DNA from: Rebecca billardiae RCC1528
Lineage: Eukaryota > Haptophyta
Assembly: GCA_965240325.2 (NCBI GenBank)
Contig: OZ251239.1
Coordinates: 434,001-498,000 of the forward strand
Length of the DNA: 64,000 bases
Direction of reading: 5' to 3'
Every line of letters starts with the position of its first letter. The first letter of the stretch is position 1. The notes beneath the pieces were generated by a model that was not told the origin of the DNA, did not search any database, and was given only the letters and a program-made list of their open reading frames with translations. A program made the position numbers and the translations under genes. Positions 32,601-43,641 of the stretch are shown here, piece by piece.

Positions 32601-35600
32601 TGCGCCAGCAGGTGAGCACGGCGCGCACGCTCTCTCAGGTGGAAGTGCACCGTGTCCTCGACGGGCCGCACGCAGGTGCCCTGCGCATGCTCAACACCAC
32701 GGACGGCTCGGCGCCGCGCCACGTGTACCTCGACGAGTTCCGGTGCTGCGCGTTGCTGCGCCGCAAGCGCCTGCCGTGCATGCACTTCTGCCGCGTGGCG
32801 ACCTCCGTCGGCAGTGCCATGGGCACGTGCTTGCCCGAGGACCTGCGCTGCGAGACGTGGTTCGCGCAGGTGGGCCTTCGGGTCGAGCGCGACGCCAACG
32901 ACACCCGGGTGGACACGCTCGGGCGCGTCGTGGCCATCACCAAGCTCGACGTCATCACACCGCCCCAGCGCCTGGAGGACGCCATTGCGGCTCTGCTGCT
33001 GCCCGCTCTCGCCAAGCGCGCCCTGCTCGAAAAGTACGTGGCCATGCCAGCGGTGCCCGCGCGCGTGGGCAGGCCCGCGTCCTCGGCGCGACGGCTGGCG
33101 TTCTGGGAGGGCCGCGCCGGGGCGCGCCACCCGCGCGCACCGCGCGCGCGCGCGCCGCGCGTGCAGTTGGGCAAATCCGCGGCGTCGTACGTGCGCCCCT
33201 TGAGGGAGCAAGCCCCGGACGGCGACTTCGCCCGGCGCGTGCGCGAAGCGCACCGCGACGAGCTCGCGCGTGTGCTCGAGGGGCTGCCGGAGCACCTGTA
33301 CGGCATCGCGCACACGCACGTGCTCGACGACACTAACGTGCTCGTGCGCGTGGCCGGCCCGCTCCGCGAGGGTGTGGTTGCGAACCAGCGACGTCGCCAC
33401 TTTGCCACGTACACGGCCGGCACGACCGCCGCCGCGCAACTGCGCTGCTGCGCGTGTTTCGACCCCGAGGCCGCGGACCTCAGCGCGGCGTGGCCGGCGG
33501 ACTCGCCGCCGATCGACCCCCGACTGGCGTGCCAGGGCTGCGCCTGCTTCATCCACTCGCCCGCGCAGTGCAAGTATGTGTGGCACCTCGGCGCGCTGGA
33601 CAGCGGGCTGTACATGTGCACGTGCTGCTACTTCCTGCTCGTCGCGGGGGCGTGGAAGCGCCTGCGCGAAGCGCGCGCAGCCGCGGCGGGCGAGGCGGCG
33701 GCGCCCGACGGGCCGCGCGGCGCGAGGCCGGAGGACGTGCCATACCACCGTATGCGCGGACAGCACGGCGGTGGGGCCGCGCGCGGCGACCCCGCGCGCA
33801 CCGCAGGCGCGCGCGGGGGCCGCGCAGGCGGCCGCGGGGGCCGCGGCGCGGCGGCGCCCGCGCCCGGGCGCGCGCAGCCGGCGGCCGCCCAGACGCGCGA
33901 CGGCGCCGCCGCGGCGGGCGCGGGCGCGCGCGGCGGCCCGCGCCGGCACTGCGCGCGCGCGATCGCCTCGCAGGCACTTGGCGGCACCGGCGTACGCATG
34001 GGCTTCGCGACGGCACCGATGCCAAACGCCGCCACGCAGCGGCCGGCCGCACCGCCTGAGGGCACGACGGGCCCGCGCAGTGGCGCGGACGCCGGCACGA
34101 CGCCCGCCGCGCGCGCGCGCGCGCACGCCGCGGAGCCGCTGCCGGCCACGGGCGACACAGTACCGCTGGCGGCGACTGAGCATCCCTTCCGCCCCCCGTG
34201 GCCCGGCGCCCACGCGCCACCGCCACCGGGTGCGCGAGTCCCTCGGGCGCGCGCGGGCGCGGCAGAGCCACCGGCGGAGGCGGCGGAGTCCGAGTCGGCG
34301 TACGCGCGCCTCGCTGACGACAGCGCCGCAGTGCTCGCGGCGTTGCAGCGCATACCTGGCATCGGTCGGGGCAGGGCAGACATGTTCATGTGCACTCGCG
34401 GCCTGTCAGCACCGTGGCGCACGCTCAGCGAGACGGCCGGTGACGCATTCGGCGCGTCCAGCGCGACGACGGGCAAGGTGCTGGCACAGTTTGCGCGCGC
34501 CGCCGCCGCCCCCGCCGAGCTGGCGCGCGCGCACGCGTCGCCCGCCGTGCCCGCCGAGGGCAGTGGCGGCGCGAGGGGCTCGGGCGGCGCCGCTCCGAAC
34601 GCGGCCTCCCACGTGTGGGCGCACGCAGGCGCACACGACGTCGCGGCGGCGGCGGCGGGCCTGGCGGACGTCCTGGCTGGCGGCGGCGGCGCGGGCGCAG
34701 GCGCCGCAGTCCAGGCGGGCGCCGCGGCTGGCACCTCCCGCGCGGGCGCGGGGGCCGCGTCTGCGCCGTGCGCGCCCAAGCGCCCTCGGACTGCGGCCGC
34801 CGCCGACGACGCGGGCGGTGCGGCCGCGGATGGGCGCCTGCCGCCGGCTTCGCGCCAGGCGGCGGGCGCCCGCGCGTCCACGGCGGGGCCATCGTCGGCG
34901 GCGCGGTCGGTGCCGACGCCGGGCCCAACGCGCGCAGGCGCCGACCTGCTGGGGACGGCGCGTGGCACGTCTGGTGCCGCGGACGACACAGCCGTCGCCA
35001 CCGCGGACGACGCGGTCGCCCACTTGGCGCGCACTGGTCTGCCGGTGCGCGACGCTGGAGCGCGCGCCGCTGGCGATGACCGCCACGCGCCGGTGCGCCT
35101 GTTCCACGCCGCCGACGCCGCCGCCGGCGCAGACGACCACGACGCCGAATTCGCCCGATTACGGCTCTGCTGCGCCCAGGCAGTGCTCGACGACCTCTGG
35201 GGCGCGGGCGCCGCACAGCCGTTGCCCGTGCCAGCCGACGGTGACGACGTGCTGCACGCGGTGCTCGCGCACGCGCACGCGCGGGCGCGTCCGCCCAGCA
35301 CGCTTGAGGCCCTGTGGTGGACGTGCTGCGCGCGGCGCCTGCGCGCGGCGGCCGCGTCGTGGCTGGCCGCGCACGCGCATGCCACGCCCACCGAGCACTC
35401 CGTCGGCTGGGGTGGCGCGCTGGGCCCGGCCGAGTCGGCAGAGGACCTGCGAGCGCAGGCGCGCTTCATCGGCTTGTGCGGCGCTGACGTGCGCGCACTT
35501 CCCCCGGAGAGCGCAGGTGGCGACGAAGCTGGGCAGGCGCGTTTGCGGGCTCTGCGCATGGTGGCCCCCGACGACTCGTCGTCGTGGCACACCCCCGACC

Positions 35601-37564
35601 AGCGCGTGCGCGATCTGGACGACGCAGTGACGCTGGCAGTGCGAGCGGCGGAGTACACGTGCGACGGGTACGTCAGCAGCCGGGGCAACACGTGCGATGG
35701 CCCTGAGTGGTACGCGGCAGTCGCTCGCGCCGCCGGCGTGCACCTCCTCGTCTTCGACATGGCCGACGCACGCCGAAGTCGCGACGTGCACGGCGTCGCC
35801 ATGCGTGAGCACGTGCGGTGGTATCCTCCGACGGCAGTGCGCGTGCCGCCGGCGCCGGCGGCGGCACGCGTTCGCGGGGGCGCCGGCGCGAAGCGCCGGC
35901 GCGCCGACACGCCCGACGCAGGCGCCGCGCACGCGGACGCACGTCCGCTGTGCGAAGCGCGCCTGAGCCTGGGACGCGAGACGCACGCACGCGTCCTGCG
36001 CACGCTCGACGTCGGGGCGATGGGCACCGGCTGGGTGGCCATCGTGCGCAACGTGTGTCCTCGCCGGCAGTTCTACGCAGTGGTTGCGCCGCAGGCCACC
36101 CCGCGCGCGCACGGGGTGTTGCCGGCGTCGCGCTGGAGTGCGTTCCAGCCGGCTGCGGACGCGCACGTGAGGCTGGCGTCCAGGCGGCGCGGGTGCGAGG
36201 TGGATGCGCTGGACCCGAGCGCGTTCGGCACCGAGGTGGTCCCTCTCGACGGCTCCGACGGGGCATGGCGGTGCGACGTGGGCTTGGGGCTGCGCCTGGC
36301 CTTGGGCGAGACCGCCGCTGACGTGACGGCGGAGCGGGCGGGTGATGCCGCGCCACGCGGCGCAGCCGCGCCGCGCGCCGCGGCGGCGACGGACGCCACC
36401 GTGGACGCGGGTGCGGCGGCGCCGGCGCCCGCCGGGCACGGGGCTGCGCCGGCTGCGGTGGCTCCGGCGGCCGCCGCACACGTGCACGCGCCGGTGGACG
36501 ACGCCGCGGTCCTGCTCGAGCGCCAGGGCTTCCCCGTGCTGCCCCTGCCGCCGGCGTTGCCGCCCGAGGCGCGGGCTGGTGCACAGACCGGAGCACCCGG
36601 CGGCGTGGATGGCGACGGCAACGTCGCCGCGGCCATCCGCGAGCTCTTCGGCGGCGGCACGAGCGTGCAGGACGTTCCCGGCGATGGCGACTGCTACTTT
36701 CACGCGTGGCTCGCGCACGACACGCGTGGCGTGCAGGCCGACCTGCCCGCCGCCAACGCGCGCGCGCAGACGCTGCGCGACGGCGTGTGCTCGTACCTCG
36801 CGTCGTGGGAGGACGAGCACGGACCGGGCGAGACGCTCGGCACGTCGTCGGCCACGGCGTCGGCGGCAAGCGCGCTCGGCATGCTTGGCGTCAAGCCAGC
36901 ATCCATCCCCCGGGCCCGCACCGGCCAAGGACTCGAAGTGCAGGACGAGGACTGGCAGGAGGTGCTGCCACTGCCACTGCGACATACTGGAGGCGTGCGG
37001 ACGCTGGGAGCAGCGGCGCGCGCGTACGCGCGCGGCGCCCGGTACACGGGCGACGGCGCTGGCGCGCATGCGGCGCGCGCTGGTGCGTGGTCGGCGTGGG
37101 GCTCGCACGTCGCGACGGCGCGCGCCACGGGCCTGCCGCTGGTGGTCCTTGAGCTGCGCGGCGGGGCTACGCCGGAGGAGGCGGCGTGGCGCGCGTTCAC
37201 CGACAACGTCTGGTTCTACCCCGTGCAGACGCGGCCGGGCCTTCGCTGGCGGCGGACTGACGACGGCGGGCGCAAGGGCAGCGTCGCAGTGAGCACGCAT
37301 GCGCACCTGCGCCTGCGTGACGAGCGCACGCGGCGCGCCTTGCAGCGTCTGGACGTCACGCAGTTGGGCACGACGTGGATGGCCGTGGTGTACGACGGCC
37401 GTTGCCACTTCGGCGCGGTGGTGTCGGCGACGGCGCCCCTGGAGGCGCGTTCGGCGCGCGACAACAACGAGGGGCGTCTGGCGCACTTCATGCGAGCTAC
37501 ATCACCCTTGCAGGAGTACGTTGAGTGCGCACCACGCCGCCTGAGCACGCCAGGTGCCAGCTAA
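26676..37564 (+). CDS. MULE gene A: dioxygenase-like / transposase / OTU-like fusion protein (copy 1)
   Basis: Two exons, 26676-31830 and 31941-37564, give 3592 residues from the Met at 26676; the 110-bp intron has donor GTGCGCG and acceptor ACGCAG. In order: an Ala-rich region; a 2-oxoglutarate/Fe(II) dioxygenase-like domain with H736-x-D738 and distal H804/H805 followed by Arg; a Pro/Ala linker; a zinc-binding pattern C1460-x4-C1465...H1493-x3-C1497; a MULE transposase with D1703 (SDACF), D1777 (ISDGQKGL), CTFHK and candidate Glu1878 (APAES); a SWIM-like finger with C1987, C1988, C1998 and H2000; a Cys-rich segment (about 2218-2285); an RGG-like stretch; a helix-hairpin-helix-like PGIGRGRA near 2523; and two OTU-like modules, with D2821/Q3095 and C3303/H3541 at the catalytic positions. 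It should cut and integrate the element. The dioxygenase and protease roles are inferred. The intron falls between transposase strands, so splicing is required. Confidence 0.85.
31831..31940 (+). other. Intron inside the MULE transposase domain (copy 1, 110 bp)
   Basis: It splits a Gly codon after its first base. Splicing joins the strand carrying the first catalytic Asp (SDACFL) to GMLFVTLAVNANRQ, restoring the conserved MULE core. Without splicing the frame ends at 31967. The second copy of the intron is at 51590-51699. Confidence 0.8.
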
Positions 37565-40385
37565 CAGAACGACAGGCGCCGACTCGGCACCGGCCGGCCG
37601 GCCTGCGTCCGAGCTGACGACGACATAGCACGGGGCGGCACAGTGTGGGCCCCCGGCGGCGTGTATCAGTGTTGTCGCGCGTGGCGCTGCTTGCATCCCG
37701 CTAAGACCTTCGCTAAGACCTTCTCGGCGGGCCCCGCCGTAGGCCCTTGTGGCGCCGTCACTGCGAGTGGCGCAGAGGCGCTGGCCGGGGGGGTGCCTGT
37801 GGCCGTGTGCTCGGAGAATCGGGCTCAGGCCACGGCGATTCCGACGAGCCACTCCGCCGGCACCCCGGGTGCCGAGCTCGTGGCCAGATGCTGCCAGCGG
37901 TGGCGGCCACCCGCGTGGCCGCCCCGGGTGGCGCGCAGCCTGTGCACGCCACCGCGACGCGCGCGCGCGCACGGGGGCGGTCTGGCGCGACTGAGCCAGG
38001 GCTGCGCGTACACGCCGCTCGGCGTGCGCACGGCTGGCGCCGCCCGATGTGGTGTGTGCGCGCACCTGTGGGCGGCGCGTGGGCACGTCAGGACGCGCCC
38101 TTGTGGGTCGGCGTCTACTGCGCGGCCGGCGGGGGCTGGCCCGCGGGGGCTTCGTCGGCCTGCGCGGCCGGCGCACGGAGCGACAGTGCAGCGGCCTGGC
38201 GGGCACACGCCAGTCAGGGGGCGGCACTCGGCGCCGCGCGCGCTGGCCGAATGCGACCGGCGGCGGCGCGCCACGCCGTGCCGTGGGTGCGCGCGACGTG
38301 GGCGCAGCGGACGCAGCGCTCACCGACGGGCCCGCAGCCGGGGCGTGCGCGCCGTGCGGTGCTTCGCCTGTTGGCAGCTGGACGCACGCCGCGTGCGCCG
38401 ACGCGTGCGGGCCGGGCTGTGCGCCACCTGCGCTGCGGTCCATCATGAATCGCGTCAACGCCTGCATAGACATCACCATCGCGCTCGCGATCTCGTCACG
38501 TTTCATTGCGGCCGCGCGATCCTCGTCGCGTCGGCGCGCCGCCTCCGCGCGCTCCTGCTGGCGCCAGGCCTCGTCCGCCGCGCGCTCCTGCCGGCGCCGC
38601 TCCTCGTCCGCCGCGCGCCAGGCCTCGTAGTCCTTCTGGCGCTTGGCGTCGTTCGCAGCGAGTTGTCCGATCGCTTGTGCCATTGCGTTGGGGATGCCGT
38701 GCACCATCTCAGCGAGCTGGGCGTGGGCCGCAGCGAGCTCGGTGCACATGCGCGTCGCCTGTTCGGGTGGCCCGGGTGCGCGCGCGACGGCGGATGGCCG
38801 TGTGACGGCGACGCGGCCCGGGTCGCCGACCGGCCGGCGCGCCACCACACGCCCACCGGCGGCGCCGCCCGCGCCGCCCGCGTCGGCGCCGCGTTCGTTC
38901 AGGCGACGCTTGCGCGCTGGCGCCGCCTGTACGTGCCGCGCCAGCGAGGGCGCGCGCCTGTGGAGCGCGGCGGCGTACATCTTCGGCGCGTCCACGCCGC
39001 TGCTTTTGCCGGTGACTGGGTCCGCCGGGTGCGTCCAGAGCCGATCCTGGCAGAACGGGACGATGTCAGCCCACACGCTGATGCACAAGGGGCGAAAGTC
39101 CACAATCGCACCCACGGGCGGCGCGGCAGGTGGCGTCCCGGCAGGCGGCGGGCGCGCCAGGGCGGCTGCCTTCACGGGGTCGCGCATGTGCGGGACGAAG
39201 AACAGCGTGCCGAAGTTGCCGGCGTCGTCGCCGGCCGCCGCGCGGCTGTGCGTTGACAGCGCCTCCGTCGACTTCCACGAGCGCGTCTTCGAAGGCACGT
39301 AGGTGAACTCGAGCACCTCGTCCCGGTGGAGTGCCCGCGAGCTCGTGTCGGCGTTGAGCACGCGGTCGTAAGCACCGGCGTTATCCTCGGAGACGGCGAG
39401 GAGCTCGAAGGTGAGCCGCTTCTTCCGCTCGGGCGCGACGAGCCGTGCGCTGACGATGCGCACCTTGGTGAGGTAGTCCGCCGCCTCGAAGGACGCACCA
39501 TCGCCCACGCTGACGTCGGCGAGGGCGTCGTATCGCAGGTGTGCCGCCTTGACGCGCAGCACGAGCGCCGAGGCGCACGCGATGGCCGCCGCGACGCACG
39601 TGTGCTTCGAGGCGAGCATCAGCTCTTGTTCATGGACGGGCAGCTCGCCGACGACGCCTGCGACGCGCACGCGCGTCCCACCGCCCGGCCGGGGGAGAGG
39701 CCTGTCAAACGAGCGCTGCGGGCGGCCGGCGACCATGATCTGGTTGAGCGTGTGCAGCAGGTCCGCCGACGCCGCCGTGCCCCCAATCACATCGTAGTTC
39801 GACTGCACGTACGTGAGCGCCGCCTCCGCGATGGCCGCGGCGTTCGCCATGAGCCCGGGCGGGTCGCCATCGGGCGCCCAATGGCATGGCCCGATGCCGA
39901 GCGCGCTGCACACCGCGGAGGCGCCCATGAGCACGTCCGTGGACGTCGGGACCACGTCCCCGCGCGGGCGGGGCGGCAACGCGTCCGTCTCGTCCGGGCT
40001 GGGCGGCGGGTCGTGGAGCGCGGGGGCGGCGTGCTGGACGGGGGGCGCAATGGCCCGCGGCGCTGACTGCAGCTCGCACGCAGCAACCTCACGCCGGCTC
40101 ACGGCGTCGGCGAAGGCTCCAACCGTGAAGTCCGTTTTCGTCGCAGCCGTCATCGCGCCCGCCGCACCACTGGGCGGCCGCGTGGCGAAGGTGAGGAGGC
40201 GCCAGCCCGCCTCGAAGCGGATGGCGTACGCGTGCGCGCCGACGACGGGCTCCGACTCGTCGGTGTCGTCGGTGTCCACGGACCGGTAGTCCACCACGGC
40301 CACGGCGGCGTGCAGCAAAGGCGACGTCCCCTGCTCAGCGGGCGCCCGCAGCGGCGTGGGCACAAGCGCGCACCAGGAGGGCGCC
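37502..40385 (-). CDS. MULE gene B, 3' half only (copy 1, cut by gap)
   Basis: The convergent partner of gene A. This copy begins inside the N gap and contains only the C-terminal part, including the coiled-coil block (about 38480-38660). Its open frame runs past the end of the copy-2 frame and overlaps the last 63 bp of gene A, because a 2-bp difference just downstream of the gene A stop removes the copy-2 stop. That makes the annotated C-terminus doubtful in both copies. See the complete copy at 57338-63037. Confidence 0.55.
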
Positions 40386-40585
40386 NNNNNNNNNNNNNNN
40401 NNNNNNNNNNNNNNNNNNNNNNNNNNNNNNNNNNNNNNNNNNNNNNNNNNNNNNNNNNNNNNNNNNNNNNNNNNNNNNNNNNNNNNNNNNNNNNNNNNNN
40501 NNNNNNNNNNNNNNNNNNNNNNNNNNNNNNNNNNNNNNNNNNNNNNNNNNNNNNNNNNNNNNNNNNNNNNNNNNNNNNNNNNNNN
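40386..40585. other. Assembly gap (200 N)
   Basis: A run of exactly 200 N. The sequence on its left matches 60173 leftward, and the sequence on its right matches 20827 rightward. Confidence 1.
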
Positions 40586-43500
40586 TATGCCGTCGTGGCC
40601 GCACAGCCGTCTGCTCCGCGTTGTCGCTCGTCGTGAGCCGCGCCTACACACATGGGCGCACCCGCGGCCGGCGCGCGCGCGTGCGTTGGCACTGGCCTGA
40701 AGCAGTGTGGTCCGTGCGCCGACATCGCCGCCGATTCCGTTGTGCGTGTTGGGACCGGCCGCCCGATCAGGTGATGGCTGGCGAGAGCGTGAGGGGCGGG
40801 CTCGGCGCCGCGATGCACCGGCCTGTCATCGCGCGACATCACCAGCGTGTTGTTGTTCACCGCGACGAGAGGCGACGTGTCCACGAGCATGAGCTCGCCT
40901 GCCGCTGCTGCCGGCGCGTGCGAGCGGCCGTTGTTGAAGGAGAGCACGGGCGTCGATGGCACGGAGAGCGGGTCCCTGCCGCCGCCGCTCCCGTACCGCT
41001 CCCGCCAGTGCTGCCGGAAGAGCGCGCGCGACGCCTCCACCTTGAACGGCGCCTTGCTCAGGAAGCCATGTGCGCGCGTCAAGTAGTCAGCGACCTCGCC
41101 GTCTGAGTCGTTGGCCGAGCGCACGAGCATCAGCGTGCGCGCCTCGTCGTCGGGGTCGAGCTTCTGCCGCACCTCGGCGATGATGTGCGAGCCGTACGCG
41201 ATCAGCGAGCTCGAGCCCATCCGGGCGGTCGGCGGCATCTCGCCGTACTCGAGGTTCTCGTCGCAGATGATGAGCACGCGCGCGTCGCCGGCGTCGCGGA
41301 TGCGGCTGAGCAGCGTGGCTGCGAGCGGCGGGATTTCCTCCGGCGTGCCGAGGGTGACGATCGCCTCGTCCGGCGCGCCGAGCTTGGAGAACATGCGCTT
41401 GAGGACCGAGCGCTGCATCTTCGAGTCGTCGATGCCGATGCACACCGTGCCGTCCGGGATGACCCACGTCGGCGAGGACGGGCGCGACGGCCGCGGCCGG
41501 CGCGTCTCGGCCGAGATCTCAATCTCCGGGATCGTGAGCGTCATGATCGTCTCGCCCTTGTCGAAGCGGATGCCGACGGTGCCGCCGAGCGCGTTGGCGC
41601 ACAGCCGCATGATCCACGCGCCGTCGCCGGAGGACGTCGACGGGTGCCCCCCCTTCGGCGTGTCGCCGTGCAGCCGGAACCCCTTCTCGAAGACGACGGC
41701 GGGATCGTCGATGTTGAGCAGCTCCTCGTGGTCGTCGCCCGCCGAGTTGTGCACGTGCATCCGCAGCGTGTTGCTGCCGCCCGGCTCGTCGGCGAGGTCG
41801 AGGCAGACGCGGACGCGCACGGCGCCGGCCTCGCTGCCGTACTTCACCGCGTTGCTCACGGCGTTCGCCAGGATGATGTGCAGCAGGTGCGGGTCCGAGA
41901 CGATCTGTGGCGGCTGCGCGGGCGAGAACTCGAAGTGCACGTTCGGGTTCGGCGAGCTGATCACCGTCGGGAGGTGCACGGCCAGCCGCTTGGGCGCGTA
42001 CATGCCGTTGACGATCTCGCGCGCGAGCGCGGCCGAGGTGATCGTGGTGAGCATCCCCGCGAGCAGGTCGTTCAGCATCGCCAGCTTCTCCCCGCCCACG
42101 CCCTGCTCGGTCAGCTCGTCGACGACCTGGATGGCGGCGAGAACGTCGTTCTTGACCTCGTGGCGCGTGAAGCGGTTGGCCTCCTCGTCCTTGCGCCGCG
42201 CGACCTCGAGCTCGCGCGTCTGGATCTGGTGCTCGATCATGCGCTCGCGGTCGGTCACGTCGCGCACGACGATCACCATGTACTGCTCCTTCGCCACCAG
42301 CTTCGGCTTCACCTCGCAGAGCAGCACGCGCGCGCCGTCGAGCGTGTCACGGCCGTTGAGCGTGTAACGAAATTCGGCCTGCTGGCTCGTGTCCTGCGCC
42401 CACGCGGCCGCGAGCATGCGGTCGATGTCGGTGTCCTCGCTCAGCTGGTGCGCGCGGCCGTGGATCCACGCGTCCGCGTCGTGCACGAGCGAGAGCAGCG
42501 AGTGCGACGCCACCGTGTGGTACCAGTCCTTCTCGCGCTGCGAGACGATGAGCACGTCAGACGCGTGCCGCCACGCGATGCTCATCTGCTCGGTGAGCCG
42601 CTCCAGCCGCCGCGCGGCCACCCGCCGCTTGGCGAGGTCGTGCTGCTCGCCGAGGTACGTGGCGTACAGCATCTTGCCGATGCAGTCCATCACCGCCTCC
42701 AGGATGCCGAACACGTCGTACTGCCGCGTCACCGCCGCGAACGCGAACAGGCACGGGAAGATGCTCCACACGCAGCAGCAGGTGAACGCGACGCGCTCGG
42801 CGCGCGCGTACGCCTCGTGGGTGCCCGGCTGGGTGTCGGCGGAGGAGTGCGCATTGAGCGCGCGGCGGCACTTGAACCAGCGCGCCCAGATGATCGAGTA
42901 GCACGCCGTCGCGCACGCGATCAGCAGGCACCACAAGCCGAGGTGCGGAGTGAGCCACAGGAAGTTGCCAAAGACGATGCACATGAACTGCGAGGACGCG
43001 GTGAGGGCGGCGACGCGGAGCGGCTCGCCAGCGGCGTCTTCGCTCACCACGGTCATCAGAAAGAGCGTCACGCCCCACTCGGCGTACCGAAGCGGCGAGG
43101 CGTGCGTCCCAATCACCGGGTCGAGCCGCACGGGGACCGGCAGCAGGAAATGCATCCAGTTGGTCGCCGCCGCAATCACGTGCACGGCGGTGACCAAGAT
43201 CTCCGCGGAGGATGCGCCACGCATCAGCATCGCCAGCGTGCGCACAACCACCGCCGTGCCCAGCACCGTCCCCGACACGAGGTTGGCCCACCCTTCTGAC
43301 CTGGTGAACTCCGACTCCGTCGGGATTGTCATCAGCACGAGCGCGCTCAGAGCACCCCAGACGAGCGCGGCGACAGCGACGATGAGGGCGGCGGTGCGCA
43401 CGCGGAGCGTCGACAGGCCGCGCGCTGCGACCGTCGAAGACTCGTACAGCGCCGGCCCCAACCCCATCTCATCGGCCACGGCGGCCGTGGAGGGCGGCCG

Positions 43501-43641
43501 CTTGATGGCGGATACGCGCATCTCGCAGCCGTGTCTCGTCAGGCGGCAATCTGGAAACCTCGCTATCAGGGCGAGATTCTGCCTTTCGCGATTGACCAAG
43601 CAGGCGACCGAACCGTCGCAAACGAGTAAACGACGGCGCAA
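40586..43641 (-). CDS. Histidine-kinase rhodopsin, copy 2, last codons in the gap
   Basis: It looks identical to the protein encoded at 20793-23882, with the same RYAEW, DCIGK, RHEVKND and receiver motifs. The final 11 or so codons and the stop would fall within the N gap, so the frame seems to run on through it. If the 19.6-kb duplication is an assembly artefact, this is the same gene as copy 1. Confidence 0.85.

Larger units (their letters stand above)
20827..40385. repeat. Copy 1 of a 19.6-kb near-identical segment (second copy at 40586-60173)
   Basis: From TATGCCGTCGTGG at 20827 the sequence matches 40586 onward at a constant offset of 19759. The offset rises by in-copy indels to 19788 at the 40385 gap edge, which matches 60173. 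Only about one substitution is seen over the first 10.6 kb and several dozen over the last 8.9 kb. It contains the rhodopsin kinase and most of the Mutator-like element. Confidence 0.95.
25856..40385. mobile_element. Mutator-like element (MULE), copy 1, cut off by the assembly gap
   Basis: The left terminal inverted repeat, gene A and the 3' half of gene B are present; the right end is missing because the sequence stops at the N run. Element identity rests on the transposase in gene A and on the complete copy at 45615-63380. It may represent the same locus as the complete copy (allele or unmerged overlap). Confidence 0.88.

Noticed and set aside
29202-34213. 820- and 865-codon minus-strand frames antisense to MULE gene A
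   Set aside because: They mirror the coding exons of gene A, have no domains and recur identically in copy 2 as shadows.
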